Part shown: one piece after another, positions 25,046 through 36,500 of the stretch
Numbering within the stretch: position 1 is the first letter of the stretch
How the letters are laid out: the number at the start of each line of letters is the position of its first letter
Source of the DNA: a bacterium
GTDB taxonomy: Bacteria; Verrucomicrobiota; Kiritimatiellia; CAIKKV01; CAITUY01
Reading direction: 5' to 3'
Assembly: GCA_037128595.1 (NCBI GenBank)
Contig: JBAXWB010000035.1
Span: forward strand, 1-46,973
DNA length: 46,973 nt
Notes under the pieces: model-generated
Told to the model about the DNA's origin: nothing
The model's input: only the letters and a program-made list of their open reading frames with translations
The model's database searches: none
Translations under genes and position numbers: made by a program

Positions 25046-28000
25046 TTACCTTAACGAGTAAATGGTGCCGCGAATCGGGTTATTATACCAGATGATGACC
25101 GCTGTGCCGTTGCTGCCGGCCCCGCCACCATCCGTGCCGGCTTGTCCGCCCGCCACGGAGTTGGAGCCCAAGTACGAGTTCAGGCCACTGAAGTTCGTGT
25201 ACGTCAGTGTCGGCGCAACCGCGCCCGCGACAATATTACTCCACACTGACCCAGGCATGGGATCGCCATACCAGATGGCGATCCGGCCGCCGCCGCCCCC
25301 GCCGCCGCGTGTTCCGCCATCCCCGCCTTTGGCGGAGAGATTGCCATTGGTTCCGCCCGTCAGGGAGTTACAGCGAATCCAGATGCCGCCGCCGGAGCCG
25401 GCACCGTAATATCCTTGCGACGTCCCCGCCGCCGATTTGCCGTTGACGCTGATCGTGCCGTCAATTTGCGCCTTTCCGGTGAGTTCCATTCGCACCGCTC
25501 CGCCGCCGTAGGTGCCACACAAGGCGCCGATCCCGCCGCCGCTGCCCGGCGCGATCGGCGCATTGGTCGACCCGTAAACATCGCCGCCGGTGCTTCCGCC
25601 GACTCCGCCCTGTCCACCGTACCCGGCGCCGGAGGAACCGTTGCCAGACCCTATTCCTTTCCCCGGCCCCATTCCCGCCGCAAAGCCGGCGCCATCGCCG
25701 TTGATGATGCCGCCGCGGGCGATCGTCAAATTCCGGCCCCGGAAAAGCGCCGACCCGCCATTCGTATAGTGCGAAATTGGATAGATTACCGCATTGGTGG
25801 ATAGCAGCATGTCGTTGGTGACGCTGACGAGGCAGCCGTAATCCGGGGTCGCCCCGTTGGTTGGTCCGCCATACACATAAAAGGTGCCGCCGTTGGTCAC
25901 GATCAGGTTGCCGCCAACACTCAGCGTCATACCGGTTGAGACCGGATCACCGAACCCGAAGCGGCTCGCGGTCTGCACTTTGAAATCGTTGCTGACGCAC
26001 AGGTTGAATCCGTTACCGGCAAACACGAGTTTGCACCCATCGGCCGTGAGACTGTTCACGGTCCACGCCGGCACGCCGAGATAAAGGCGGGTATCGATGA
26101 ACTGGGTGCGGCTTAATGTTTCCGTGAGCAGGGCGGTATCCGGCAGGTAGAGCGTGCCCGGCTGCCCGGCGTAGCCCCGCCCGCCCTTGGCCCCTTCCGT
26201 CACGCCGAACCGGACGCCGGGATTGACGGATGGGCTCTGCGCATAGACCACGGCAATGCGCCCGCCCCCGCCCCCGCCGGCAGTGTCAGTTCCCGCGCCG
26301 CCATACGCGCGCAGCAAACCGTTCGTGCTGCCGGCGAATTGTCCGCAGACGATGGCAATCGAGCCGCCCGAGCCGCCGCCATCGCCGTTTCCAAGCCCGT
26401 TGCCCCCGTTCGCCGTGATCGTGCCGAAGCACGTGGCCGTTCCAGAGGCCTCGATACGCACGGTGCCGCCGCCGTCCCCGCCAGCGGTCGTGGCTCGCGC
26501 CCCGCCGCTCCCCGGTTCCGCAGGCGCCGAGGCCGAACCGTAAGCCGGACCGATTCCCGTCGCATTGAATGACATCTGGTCGCCGCCCCGGCCGCCATAG
26601 CCGCCGCCGCAGGAACCCGAGCCGGCGCCCGCCCCCTGGGCCGCCAGGAGATTCGTTCCCCCGCAGTAACCTCTGTAATCCGCGTTGATCGTGCCGTTGG
26701 AAGCCAGCGTGAAATTGGTGCAGACGATCCAAACGCGGTTGGACATGGCTCCGTTCGTGAAGGCCGGCGGAAGCGTCAGCACCCCGCCAGACTGAACCGT
26801 CACGTCCGAGGCGTTCAGCGCCGCGGTCCAGTTGGTGAAGAGTAGCGTCGCGTTGGTGATCAGGAAACTACTCAGGAAATCCGTCGCATCGCTCAGGACA
26901 ACCGTATTGGTCACCGTCACGTCATCGCCTTGCATCGGTGGCCGTCCCAGGCTCCAGATGGCGCCATCGTTCCAGTCGCCCGCATTGGTTGTGGCAATCG
27001 CGCCCGGCGTGAACACGTAGTCCGCGATCGTCACTTGATTGCTCGCAGGCGAGCCGATCCCATACTCGCCGGGGAGCAGCGTCAGCCAGACCGTTCCGGC
27101 TCCATACCCCCACAAGGGCGTGATCGTGATGTCCGTGCTCGCCACCCCCGCCGAGAGCGTCAAACTCGTCCCTGCGGGCGAAAGGGTGTAGTCCACGTTC
27201 TGGACCGCTGTCCCGCCCCACGCATAGTACACCGTCAATGCCTCGTTCGTCGCCAAAGGAGGCCGTTGGATCCTCAACGTTCCCGGGTCGGAAGGAGGCC
27301 CGGGTGGAGTTCTCGTCGCCGCGGCGTCCGGAGTCGTCACGGTCAGGTTCCCCGCAAGGAAGTGCTCAGTGTTCGACGCCCAGGCCGCTCCATAAATGTT
27401 TGTCGCCCCATAGCGGTAATAGTAGATCGTGTCTGGCGTCAGGCTCGCCACATACGCGGGGTAAGTCCCGTTGGTCCAAGCGCTTTCCGCCCAGGTGTTC
27501 GTAGCCTTCCAGAGCCCCGAGGTCGGGGCGCCACCATCCGTGTCGCCCCAGTAGACCGACACCGTGGCGGGCGCGGAACCGGTGTCCACCAGATACGCGT
27601 TCAGGGTCGCGTTGTTTGTTGTGACGGACGTGGCCTCGCGGTTTTCGATCACGGGTGTCTTGGTATTCGAATCATACCGGATGACAACGGCGGTGCCGTT
27701 GCTGCCGGCCCCACCACCAGCCGAGCCAGTTTGACCGCCCGCCACGGAATTGGAGCCCAAGTACAGGGGTAGGCCGCTGAAGTTCGTGTAGGTCAGTGTG
27801 GACGCAACCGCGCCCGCGACAATATTACTCCACACTGACGCCGGCACGGGATCGCCATACCAGATGGCGATCCGGCCGCCGCCGCCCCCGCCGCCGCGTG
27901 TTCCGCCATCCCCGCCTTTGGCGGAGAGATTGCCATGGGTTCCGCCCGTCAGGGAGGCGCAACGAATCCAGATGCCGCCGCCGGAGCCGCCGCCGAAATA

Positions 28001-28675
28001 GCCCAGCGACGTCCCCGCCGCCGAATTGCCGTTGACGCTGATCGTGCCGTCGATTTGCGCCTTCCCGGTGAGTTCCATTCGCACCGCTCCGCCGCCGTAG
28101 GTGCCAAATCCGTTGCCGATCCCGCCGCCGCTGCCCGGCGCGATCGGCGCATTGGTCGACCCGTAAACGCCGCCGCCGACGATTTGGCCGAGGTTGCCGC
28201 CGACTCCGCCTTTTCCACCGTACCCGGCGCCTGAGGACCCGTTGCCAGCCCCTATTCCTTTCCCCGGTCCCATTCCAGCCGCCCAGCCAGCGCCGTCGCC
28301 GTTGATGATGCCGCCTCTGGCGATCGTCAAATTCCGGCCCCGGAAAAGCGCAGACCCGCCATTCGTATAGTGCGAAATTGGATAGATTACCGCATTGGTG
28401 GATAGCAGCATGTCGTTGGTGACGCTGACGAGGCAGCCGTAATCCGGAGACGCCCCGTTGGTTGGTCCGCTATACACATAGAAAGTGCCGCCGTTGGTCA
28501 CGATCAGGCTGCCGCCAACGCTCAGCGTCATGCCGGTTGACACCGGATCGCCGAACCCAAAGCGGCTCGCAGTCTGAACCTTGAAATCGTTGCTGACGCA
28601 CAGGGTGAACCCGTTACCGGCGAACACCAGCTTGCACCCATTGGCCGTGAGACTGTTCACCGTCCACACCGGCAC
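25046..28675 (-). pseudogene. 3' part of a frameshifted giant Gly-rich secreted protein
   Basis: This 1,209-residue open frame has no proper start: its first codon is GTG for an internal Val. It continues the protein that begins at 29733 after a one-base shift near 28707-28711. It holds the second half of module 1 (with GGGGGGGRIAIWY), a fibronectin-III-like domain (STTPDTIYYYRYG-type, about residues 345-440), a Calx-beta-like stretch (VQNVDYTLSPAGTSLTLSAG, near 490) and a complete second module. The modules combine Gly-rich segments with Asn/Thr-rich beta strands, as in extracellular surface or sheath proteins. The chain ends in IRGTIYSLR. No PEP-CTERM or LPxTG signal is present. Confidence 0.7.
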
Positions 28676-29635
28676 GCCAAGATAAAGACGGGTGTCGATG
28701 AACTGGGGCTGCTTAACGTTTCCGTGAGCAGGGCGGTGTCCGGCAGGTAGAGTGTGCCCGGCTGCCCGGCGTAGCCCCGCCCACCCTTGGCCCCTTCCGT
28801 CACGCCGAACCGGACGCCGGGATTGACGGCTGGGCTCTGCGCATAGACCACGGCAATGCGCCCGCCCCCGCCCCCGCCGGCAGTGTCAGTTCCCGCGCCG
28901 CCATACGCGCGCAGCAAACCGTTCGTGCTGCCGGCGAATTGTCCGCAGACGATGGCAATCGAGCCGCCCGAGCCGCCGCCATCGCCGTTTCCAAGCCCGT
29001 TGCCCCCGTTCGCCGTGATCGTGCCGAAGCACGTGGCCGTTCCAGAGGCCTCGATACGCACGGCGCCGCCGCCGGCCCCTCCAGCGGTCGTGGCTCGCGC
29101 CCCGCCGCTCCCCGGTTCCGCGGGCACCGAGGCCGAACCGTAAGCCGGACCGATACCCGTCGCATTGAACCCCATCGGCTCGCCGCCCCGGCCGCCATAG
29201 CCGCCGCCGCAGGAACCCGATCCGGCACCCGCCCCCTGGGCCGCCAGGAGATTAGTCCAGCCGGGGCCGGTGATGTTTGTTCCCCCGCAGTAGCCTCTGT
29301 AATCCGCGTTGATCGTGCCGTTGGAAGCCAGAGTGAAATTGGTGCAGACAATCCAGACTCGGTTGGACATGGCTCCGTTCGTGAACGCCGGGGGCAGCGT
29401 CAGCACCCCGCCGGACTGAACCGTCACGTTCGAGGCGTTCAGCGCCGAGGTCCAGTTGCTGAAGACCAGCGTCGCGTTAGTGATCTGGAAACTTCTCAGG
29501 AAGTCCGTCGCATTGCTCAGGGCAACCGGATTGGTGACCGTGACGTCATCGCCTTGCATCGGCGGCCGCCCCAAGCTCCAGATCGAACCGTCGTTCCAGT
29601 CGCCCGCATTGGTCGTGACAATAACCCCGGCGCTC
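25070..29635 (-). repeat. Two near-identical ~1.95-kb tandem modules within the Gly-rich gene
   Basis: Module 1 (about 29635-27665) and module 2 (about 27000-25070) encode the same ordered segments, from AGDWNDG through two Gly-rich blocks to GSNGTAV. They are separated by the fibronectin-like and Calx-beta-like linker. DNA identity is high throughout, with only small indels: seven residues NITGPGW are present only in module 1, and NLGQIVGGG replaces a shorter stretch of module 2. This points to a recent duplication or ongoing conversion. Confidence 0.8.
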
Positions 29636-29733
29636 AACTCCAAGGTCATCAAGCCCAAAAGTAAAATAAAACCTGCTGCCTGTCGATGCGGCAGTCTGCG
29701 ACCCGCCACTAGCTCCGTCTTCTTCTTAATCAT
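28657..29733 (-). pseudogene. 5' part of a frameshifted giant Gly-rich secreted protein
   Basis: The 358-residue frame starts at ATG 29733 (AGAGG 4 bases upstream) with MIKKKTE and a signal peptide whose hydrophobic core, GFILLLGLMTLELSAG, ends near residue 36. It then enters module 1 (AGDWNDGSIWSLGRPPMQGD and Gly-rich runs). It ends after LLTETLS with about 18 unrelated residues. In module 2 the same place reads on through RTQFIDTRLYLGVPAWTVNSL. Aligning 28701-28720 with 26101-26121 shows one base fewer in this copy, so the full gene would be 25046-29733 with 1,562 residues. The shift may be a real inactivating or phase-variable mutation or a sequencing error in repetitive DNA. Confidence 0.7.
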
Positions 29734-29790
29734 AAAGCCTCTACTTTTTGATCAGCCTACGGCACAAACCTGTTTTGCTTACCTTTCTTA

Positions 29791-29819
29791 ATGAAAGCAT
29801 TCATACAGAGGAATGTCAA
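29791..29819 (-). promoter_or_regulatory. Putative sigma-70-type promoter of the Gly-rich gene
   Basis: Reading on the minus strand, a perfect -35 box TTGACA (29819-29814) is followed by a 17-base spacer and TTTCAT (29796-29791). The same boxes and spacer length recur at 36779-36751 upstream of the other giant secreted gene, although several spacer bases differ. That pattern supports a real promoter. Confidence 0.55.
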
Positions 29820-29923
29820 CTTTTATTTCCTTAATTCTGGCGCTTCCGGCTTTATGGAGGGATTTTCTACTGGCTAACTTAAACAAGACTCCGGTAGGCC
29901 AATAATGAGGCCATAAATCTGCA

Positions 29924-29958
29924 CCCTCGCCCCTTGAGGGAGAGGGCTGGGGTGAGGG
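29924..29958. repeat. REP-like palindrome in the divergent intergenic region, copy 1
   Basis: CCCTCGCCCC (29924-29933) pairs with GGGGTGAGGG (29949-29958) with one G-T pair, and CCCTTGAGGG lies inside. It resembles GC-rich extragenic palindromes dispersed in many bacterial genomes. An identical copy is at 36886-36920. Confidence 0.6.
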
Positions 29959-30020
29959 GATAATGGCCGGGGACCTCATTACAAATTGCATATAGTTCCC
30001 TGTTTCGCTACTGTTCCCCC

Positions 30021-31580
30021 ATGGTTCAACCTTTACCCAGACTTCCCCTTGGGATCAGTGATTTCGCGGTGCTCCGCGAAGAGGGCATGGATTATCTCTA
30101 CGTGGATAAGACCTTGCGCCTGCTTAACCTGCTCAACGCCAGCAAATATCTTTTCCTCGCCCGCCCGCGCCGGTTCGGCAAGTCCCTCCTCTGCTCCACT
30201 ATCAAATACCTTTACGAAGGCCGCCGCGAACTCTACCAGGGCCTCGACATCGAACCCCTCTGGAACTGGAGCAAAACCAATCCAGTCGTACATCTCAGCC
30301 TGACGGAAGTCAGTTCAACATCCCCGGAAAAACTCGACAGCAGTCTCCGTAAAATGCTCAATGACTACGCCATCCGCCACGCCATTTTGATCGATCAGGA
30401 CGATACCCCCCGGGCATTCAGCATGCTGCTGCGAGGCCTCCATGAAATGACCGGCCGCCGCGTCGTGGTGATCGTGGATGAATACGAGAAGCCGGTACAT
30501 GACCACATCAGCGATCCACCCATGGCCAAAAAAATGCGCGATGTGCTGTCCTCCTTCTACGGCTCACTCAAGGGATGCGATGCCGAGCTTGAAAAACTCT
30601 TCATCACCGGCATCGGACGAATGGTCCGCACCAGTATCTTCTCTGAACTGAACCAGATGTTGGATGTGACGCTCGCCTCTGAGGCAGCGGAACTCTGCGG
30701 GTACACCGAGGAGGAGTTACACCATGACTTCGCCTCCTTCATCTCCCGCCTGGCGCAAGCCAATACCATGACGGAGGCTCAGGCCTGGAACACCCTGCGA
30801 AGCCGCTACAATGGCTACTGGTGGGGCAAGGGCGAAAAGGTCTATAATCCCTGGGCCATTCTCAACTGTCTCCGCAGCGGCGAATTTGGCAGCTACTGGT
30901 GGGCCAGCGGCACGCCGGGCATGCTGGTCGCACTGGCCGCCACCCTCCAACGCCCGGATGGTGATTTGGAGGGAGTCAAAGCCACGGATTTGTCATTGCT
31001 CTTCGATATCACCCAGCCTGCGGCAGAGCCTCTGCTCTGGCAATCCGGTTATCTCACCGTCAAGGCCGTCAGCGGTCAGGTCTATACCCTGGGCTTCCCC
31101 AACGCCGAGGTGCGCGAGGCCTGGTTTTCAATGATGTTGGGACACTTCTGCGGCGCAAACCGATCCGTCGGGCAGACTTCCGCCTCCTTGATGCTGGACG
31201 CGCTCCGTACCGGGAACCGCCCGCAATTCGAGCAAGCGCTAATCTCCCTTTTTGCCACCATCCCTTACGACATTCAACTCAACCGCGAAGCCTACTATCA
31301 CTCGGTCTTTTTTGCCGCTCTCCAGGCAGCAGGTGGAGAAATCATCGCCGAGCCCCATACCGACAAGGGCCGCGCAGACGCCGTGATCAAGACCCCCAAC
31401 GCCATCTATGTGATCGAGTTCAAACTCGGTCCCGTTGCCGACGCCCTGGCCCAGATCAAGTCGCGTCGTTATTACGAACCCTACCTCGCCGATCCGCGTC
31501 CCATTATCCTGCTCGGCGCAGGTGGTTTCGAAGACAAAACTATTCAATGCCTTTGGGAAGACTTTGCTAAATCCGGTTGA
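30021..31580 (+). CDS. AAA-ATPase-like protein with C-terminal PD-(D/E)XK nuclease domain
   Basis: The 519-residue protein has the two-domain layout of the AAA-ATPase-like (PF09820) plus PDDEXK_9 (PF08011) family, common in multiple copies in Bacteroidota and PVC-type genomes but without an agreed function. It shows GISDFAVLREEG and YVDKT near the start, a Walker-A-like RPRRFGKS (48-55), Walker B VVVIVDE (148-154), FITGIGRM near 195 and, in the C-terminal domain, GRAD followed 12 residues later by EFK (about 449-466), the expected nuclease core. No Shine-Dalgarno precedes ATG 30021. It diverges from the Gly-rich gene and ends 15 bases from the stop of the convergent jelly-roll gene. A second copy is at 36983-38542. 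Confidence 0.88.
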   Translation: MVQPLPRLPLGISDFAVLREEGMDYLYVDKTLRLLNLLNASKYLFLARPRRFGKSLLCSTIKYLYEGRRELYQGLDIEPLWNWSKTNPVVHLSLTEVSSTSPEKLDSSLRKMLNDYAIRHAILIDQDDTPRAFSMLLRGLHEMTGRRVVVIVDEYEKPVHDHISDPPMAKKMRDVLSSFYGSLKGCDAELEKLFITGIGRMVRTSIFSELNQMLDVTLASEAAELCGYTEEELHHDFASFISRLAQANTMTEAQAWNTLRSRYNGYWWGKGEKVYNPWAILNCLRSGEFGSYWWASGTPGMLVALAATLQRPDGDLEGVKATDLSLLFDITQPAAEPLLWQSGYLTVKAVSGQVYTLGFPNAEVREAWFSMMLGHFCGANRSVGQTSASLMLDALRTGNRPQFEQALISLFATIPYDIQLNREAYYHSVFFAALQAAGGEIIAEPHTDKGRADAVIKTPNAIYVIEFKLGPVADALAQIKSRRYYEPYLADPRPIILLGAGGFEDKTIQCLWEDFAKSG

Positions 31581-31595
31581 CTACGAATCAGAAGG

Positions 31596-33503
31596 TCACC
31601 GGATTTTGAAGATGGATCCCTGTCGGAGGATGTCATCGGTCGTGAGGATTTCCTGGGCATCGGGGGTGTCGTTCCCGTTCACATCATTGGTCAGTGATGA
31701 AGGATAATTGGTCCCCACATATACATTGTCCAGACAGACCGCGTTGGTCTCCTTGTTGATCAGCGAAAACGTCGAATTCGAACTCAGCGTCGGGTTGATG
31801 AAGGGAAATTCCTGCCGCACCAGGGCACCATCGAGGAAAACCCCGCAGGTCCCTTTGCTGTAATCACACAGTACACTCACCCGGAGCCACTGCCCCGTCT
31901 GCCGCGGCAGGTCGTGTTGCCACACGTCCTTCCGGCATTCCTCCCAGGTCGCCTTGGACCGGTCATAGAGGCTCAGGTAACCGTTCGTGCTCATTACGGC
32001 CATGAATGCCGCAGTCGAACGCACCGCCGTCGTGAAATCGTTCGCATCATAGGTCGGGATGACGCGAAGGTCCGTCCACACCTGCCCCGCGGCCGCATTG
32101 ACCCGGTTGGAAAGGGTCTCATAGAATCCAACCGTCACCCCGTTGCTGGCGCTGACGTACGTTCCCTGCTCCACCGCCACACTGCTGTCCGACGCGCCCC
32201 ATCCGCGGAAACCCAGGACATTCATCGGCGTACCCGCCGGATAGGCATCGAAGTTGTCACTATACGGCAACAGGGCCGACGCCCCTTGATTACCCCAGTT
32301 CTGATCCAGCGTGAATGAGCCGCTCAGGGTCATCCCATTGGCCGTCACGGCGCTGTTGACCAGGACCAGTCTGGCCCCGGCACTGATCGAAAGATTGCTC
32401 ACGGACACCGTCGCATTGGTGATCGCCATCGTAACCGAACTCCCCAGCGTCAGGTTGGTGGCCGTCACGCCATAGCCCGAGCCCAGTACCAGTCCGCCGT
32501 TGATCGTGACATCATGCCCGGCCACCTGTCCGTTCACCACCAGTACACTTCCATTGGAAACGCTCAAATCCCCCGCCGTGATCCCCACGGCGCTGGTGAT
32601 GGCCAACCCCGGACCAATGGCCAGCGTACCGTTGATGATGAAGGCGCCACCGGTGATACCTGCCAAAGCATTGGTGATGGTCACGTTTCCGCTGTATGTC
32701 CCGTTCGTCACATGGATCGTATACCTGGGTAATGCCGCCGCCACCGCCGATTGGATCGTCGTGTAAGGCTGGCTCGGACCAACATAGTTCGTTAAGGCTA
32801 GATAGCCATAGGCGATAATTTCCGCCGCATCGGGAATCCCTGCGGGGGGAACACGGGTCATCGCGAAGTTGTCGAAATAGGAACTTGCCGTATCGCCGCT
32901 CTGGGCCTGGAAATGAGAACAGGCAGTCACATTGCTCACAAACGGCAGAAGCTCCTTGATCAGGATTCCATCCAGAAAAATGGCACACTGATAGGCGGCA
33001 TAGTTCTGGAACAGGGTGACACGCCCCCACTGCCCGTTTGTGTATGCCGTGATAGGCGCCCCGCGCACGGTGTTGCTCAGGGTCAGCCACCCGTTTTGCC
33101 GGTCATAGACCTGGATATAACCGGTTTGGTCCAGATACAGTTTCAACACGGTATTGCTCGATACCGTAGCATCGTTCGTGTAATTGCGAGGCTCCATCTG
33201 AACGTAAAGATCCGTCCAGACGTTCGTCATGGCTCCAGCCACCCAATTTGTCAGCGCGGTATTATGCGGCAGGATCACCGACGAGGTGTCGGCACACACC
33301 ACATTCGTCTGCACCTGAACCGAGGAATCCGAGGCATCCCACCCCGCATTGGTCAGGGATTGCAACGTGGTTCCCGCGGCATAGTCGAAGTTATTGCTGA
33401 AGGGAATCGTCTGCGCCACGGGTAGGGCCAAAGCCACCATCCCTGCTCCCAGCCAGACCACCGCCCCGATCCACCGGCTCATGTTATTTTGTGACAAGTT
33501 CAT
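31596..33503 (-). CDS. Secreted protein with two jelly-roll-like domains flanking a beta-repeat region
   Basis: I start this 635-residue protein at ATG 33503 (GGGGG 4 bases upstream), not at the TTG at 33533. It has a signal peptide (WIGAVVWLGAGMVALALPVA). A LamG-like beta-sandwich (about 35-230, FSNNFDYAAGTTLQSL, CAIFLDGILIKELLPF) is followed by a beta-helix-like stretch of short VTNGT/LTLGS repeats (about 250-410) and a second, related beta-sandwich (about 420-610, YSDNFDAYPAGTPMNVL, CGVFLDGALVRQEFPF). Near the end, DVNGNDTPDAQEI resembles a calcium-binding thrombospondin-type loop. The chain closes with RQGSIFKIR. It probably sits at the cell surface. It follows the beta-strand-repeat gene by 22 bases and is likely co-transcribed with it. 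Confidence 0.75.
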   Translation of the reverse strand: MNLSQNNMSRWIGAVVWLGAGMVALALPVAQTIPFSNNFDYAAGTTLQSLTNAGWDASDSSVQVQTNVVCADTSSVILPHNTALTNWVAGAMTNVWTDLYVQMEPRNYTNDATVSSNTVLKLYLDQTGYIQVYDRQNGWLTLSNTVRGAPITAYTNGQWGRVTLFQNYAAYQCAIFLDGILIKELLPFVSNVTACSHFQAQSGDTASSYFDNFAMTRVPPAGIPDAAEIIAYGYLALTNYVGPSQPYTTIQSAVAAALPRYTIHVTNGTYSGNVTITNALAGITGGAFIINGTLAIGPGLAITSAVGITAGDLSVSNGSVLVVNGQVAGHDVTINGGLVLGSGYGVTATNLTLGSSVTMAITNATVSVSNLSISAGARLVLVNSAVTANGMTLSGSFTLDQNWGNQGASALLPYSDNFDAYPAGTPMNVLGFRGWGASDSSVAVEQGTYVSASNGVTVGFYETLSNRVNAAAGQVWTDLRVIPTYDANDFTTAVRSTAAFMAVMSTNGYLSLYDRSKATWEECRKDVWQHDLPRQTGQWLRVSVLCDYSKGTCGVFLDGALVRQEFPFINPTLSSNSTFSLINKETNAVCLDNVYVGTNYPSSLTNDVNGNDTPDAQEILTTDDILRQGSIFKIR

Positions 33504-33525
33504 AATTCCCCCGTTGTCACGTTGC

Positions 33526-36500
33526 TCACTCAATGATCAGGCACATACCCTGTGTCAGCAGATTGCAGGTCACCGTTGCCCCGCTGGTGCTGGTGTGGAC
33601 CCGCAGGAGGTAATTCGTGCCGTTCAAGGTCTGCACCTGCGAAGCGGCCGAGAACGAGTGTGTCGTGGAGCCCGGACTGGTGCTGATGATGTTGAACGAT
33701 GAGCCCGGCACGGGCGCCGTCCCGAGGTTGATGTTCAGGGTGCACCCGCCGAGATCAACAGCGCCTTGCGCCACCAAGGCGCCGTACCCACTGGTCTTGC
33801 TCAAATCGACCGAGAGGGTAGCGGTGGGGTCAAAGGTCAGGGTCCCGCTGACGGTACTCACGCCATTGGACACCAACAGCGTCCCGTTGGCCCCGATGGT
33901 CACGTTGCCGCCGCGGTAGAGCGACCCGTTCAGCAACTCCAGCCGCGTGTAGTTGGTCGCCCCCAAGCCCGTGGCGAATGTGTAGGTCTGGTCAGGCGTC
34001 GTGGCATTGGTCGCGGCGTCTAAGCGAAAGGCATTTGTCCCTGTGAACGACATCCTGGTCAGTGATGTGCCGCTCCAGTTGGTCTTCACATCCACACCGA
34101 TCACGTTGCGGAACGATATCGTACCGCTATTGATGGCCACCGCACTGCTGCCGCCGGCCGCCGAAATCGCGGGTGTGTTCGTGGTAAACTGGAAGATTCC
34201 GCCGGAGTTGCTGATGACGTTGCCGACCGTGCTGCCTAAAGTCAAACTGTTGGCTTCCAAGACGCCAGCGTCGACCAGGACGGTGTTATTGCCGTTTCCG
34301 GCGGCATTACCGAAGCCCATAGCGATGCTGGTGCAATACACCATGCCGCCGTTGGTGATCGTCAGGTAATTGCCGTAATTCTGCCCGGATATCAGGCCAG
34401 CGCCAATCGTTATGGCTCCAAGATTCGTGGCTACAGAACCGCTGCCGGCAACAACCATTCCGTTGCTACAGCCAAAGCCAAAGCTGGACGGGCCGGTGCT
34501 AATTGTCACGTTACTGCCCGTACCAAACAACTTGCTCCCACCGGCAATTGTCAGCACGTTGTTGTACGCTATGCCGTGGGAGGAACCGCCAAGACCGATG
34601 TTAATGACGCCCACGTTCTTCAGCACGCTGCCAGTATCAACCCGTAGCGAATTGGTGTTTGCCGGGTTTGGGTTAGCAGGAGAATAACCAACATCAAGAA
34701 TGTTCAAACCAAGATCCCACTCCGAGGCTCCGACGACAAGGGCTTGGTTTCTCGAGCAACCATATCCGACTATCGCAACGCCGCTGTTAAAAACCTTACC
34801 GGCGTTGGTGATCGTCAGGTAACTGCTGCTGCCTGCGCCATTGCCAATCGTAATCGCCCCGATATTCGTAACGACGGCTCCCCCGGTTCCGCCACCGCCA
34901 TTCACCAGCAGGTAACTGCCAACGCTCGCGGAGCTACCGATCGCGAGGGTGCTGCCCCCAAAATTCCACAACGAAGGTGCCGCCGGGACGCCAAAGACAG
35001 CGGCATAGTCGCCACCGGAATGACCCAAGATGCTCACGGGTCCGCCGCTGTAGAGACTGGCGCCATTGGTGATCGTTAGATAATTGCTGTCATCGCGAAG
35101 GACGATATTGGCGGTGCCATTACCGCCAAGCGTGATTGCCCCGATATTCGTAACGACAGAACCGCCACCAGCGATCACCATCCCGTTACCGGTAGCCGAC
35201 GCATTAGCGCCGCCGCCGCCAATGGCCAAATTTGTGCCCGTGCCAAACAACTGACTCCCACCGGCAATCGTCAGCAAGTTGTTGAGCGTGCCGCCGTTGC
35301 CAGTTCCAGTGCCGCTAATGCCTACCGTAATAACACCCACGTTCGTGAGCACGCTGCCCGTATCAACCCAGAGTGAATTCGTATAAGCCGGACTTGCGTT
35401 CGCCGACGAATGACCCACTTCAAGCATGTTCGAACCAAGATTCCACGTCGAGGCGCCAACGAGAAAGCCCTGGTTCATAGGGCAACCATTTCCGACTATC
35501 GCAACGCCGCTGCTAAAAACCTTGCCGGCGTTGGTGATCGTCAGGTAACTGCTGCTGCCTACGCCATTACCAATCGAAATCGCCCCGATATTCGTGACGA
35601 CGGCGCCCCCGGTTCCGCCACCGCCATTCACCAGCAGGTAACTGCCGACGCTCCCGGAGCTACCGATCGCGAGGGCGCTGCCCCCAAAATCCCACAATGA
35701 AGGCGCCGCCGGAACGCCAAAAACAGAGGCATAGTCGCCTCCGGTCCGGCCCAAGATTCCCACGAGGCCGCCGCTGTAAAGACTGGCGCCATTGGTGATC
35801 GTTAGATAATTACCATGATCGACGCCCGAGGGGGCGCCATTACCGCCAAGCGTGATCGCCCCGATATTCGTAACGATGGAACCGCTGCCAACGATCACCA
35901 TTCCGTTGCTGATGGCCGCCGCATAAGTACCGCCGCCGCCAATAGCCAAATTTGTACCTGTGCCAAACAACTGACTCCCACCGGCAATCGTCAGCAAGTT
36001 ACTGCGCGTGCTACCGTTGCTACTTCCAGTGCCGCTAATGCCTATTTTAATGACACCCACGTTCGTGAGCACGCTGCCCGAATCAACCCAGAGTGAATTC
36101 ATGGAGGACGGACTTCCGTTCCCCGACGAATAACCCATTTCAAGCACGTTCGAAGCAAAATTCCACAGCCCGCCTGTGCCGGCAATCAGGGCGCGGATAT
36201 TGTTGGCGGCTTGGGCGATGGAAAAGGTGTTGGTTGTAAACAGGTTGCCGCCGCTGTTGAGATAGACCACGCCGTTGGTGCCGGTCCAGGCGAGGCTGTT
36301 GACGTTGGTCAGAACGCCGTTATTATCAATCTGCAGACGACCGCCGTTGCCCAAGTTGACGGTGGACGCAGTCAGCGTCGCGTTGGTCAGGACTAACCAC
36401 GCCTGCCCCGCTGCGTTGGCATTGTTGACCGACAGCACACTCAGGGATTGACCAAGCGTGGCGTTGAGAATACAGGTGTAGGTGGCGGCCGTGCTCGTGT

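Larger units (their letters stand above)
29700..31580 (+). repeat. Direct repeat of ~1.9 kb, copy 1
   Basis: This segment covers the start of one giant secreted gene, the divergent promoter region and a complete ATPase/nuclease gene. It is duplicated in the same orientation at 36660-38542. Bases 29914-30421 are identical to 36876-37383 (508 bases), the middle of the ATPase gene differs, and long identical tracts return near the 3' end. Confidence 0.85.

Noticed and set aside
26930-27772. 280-codon plus-strand Arg-rich ORF, and similar ones at 28939-29664 and 25415-25804
   Set aside because: Antisense to Gly-rich repeats; GGC/GCC codons give Arg/Pro/Ala-rich mirror frames.
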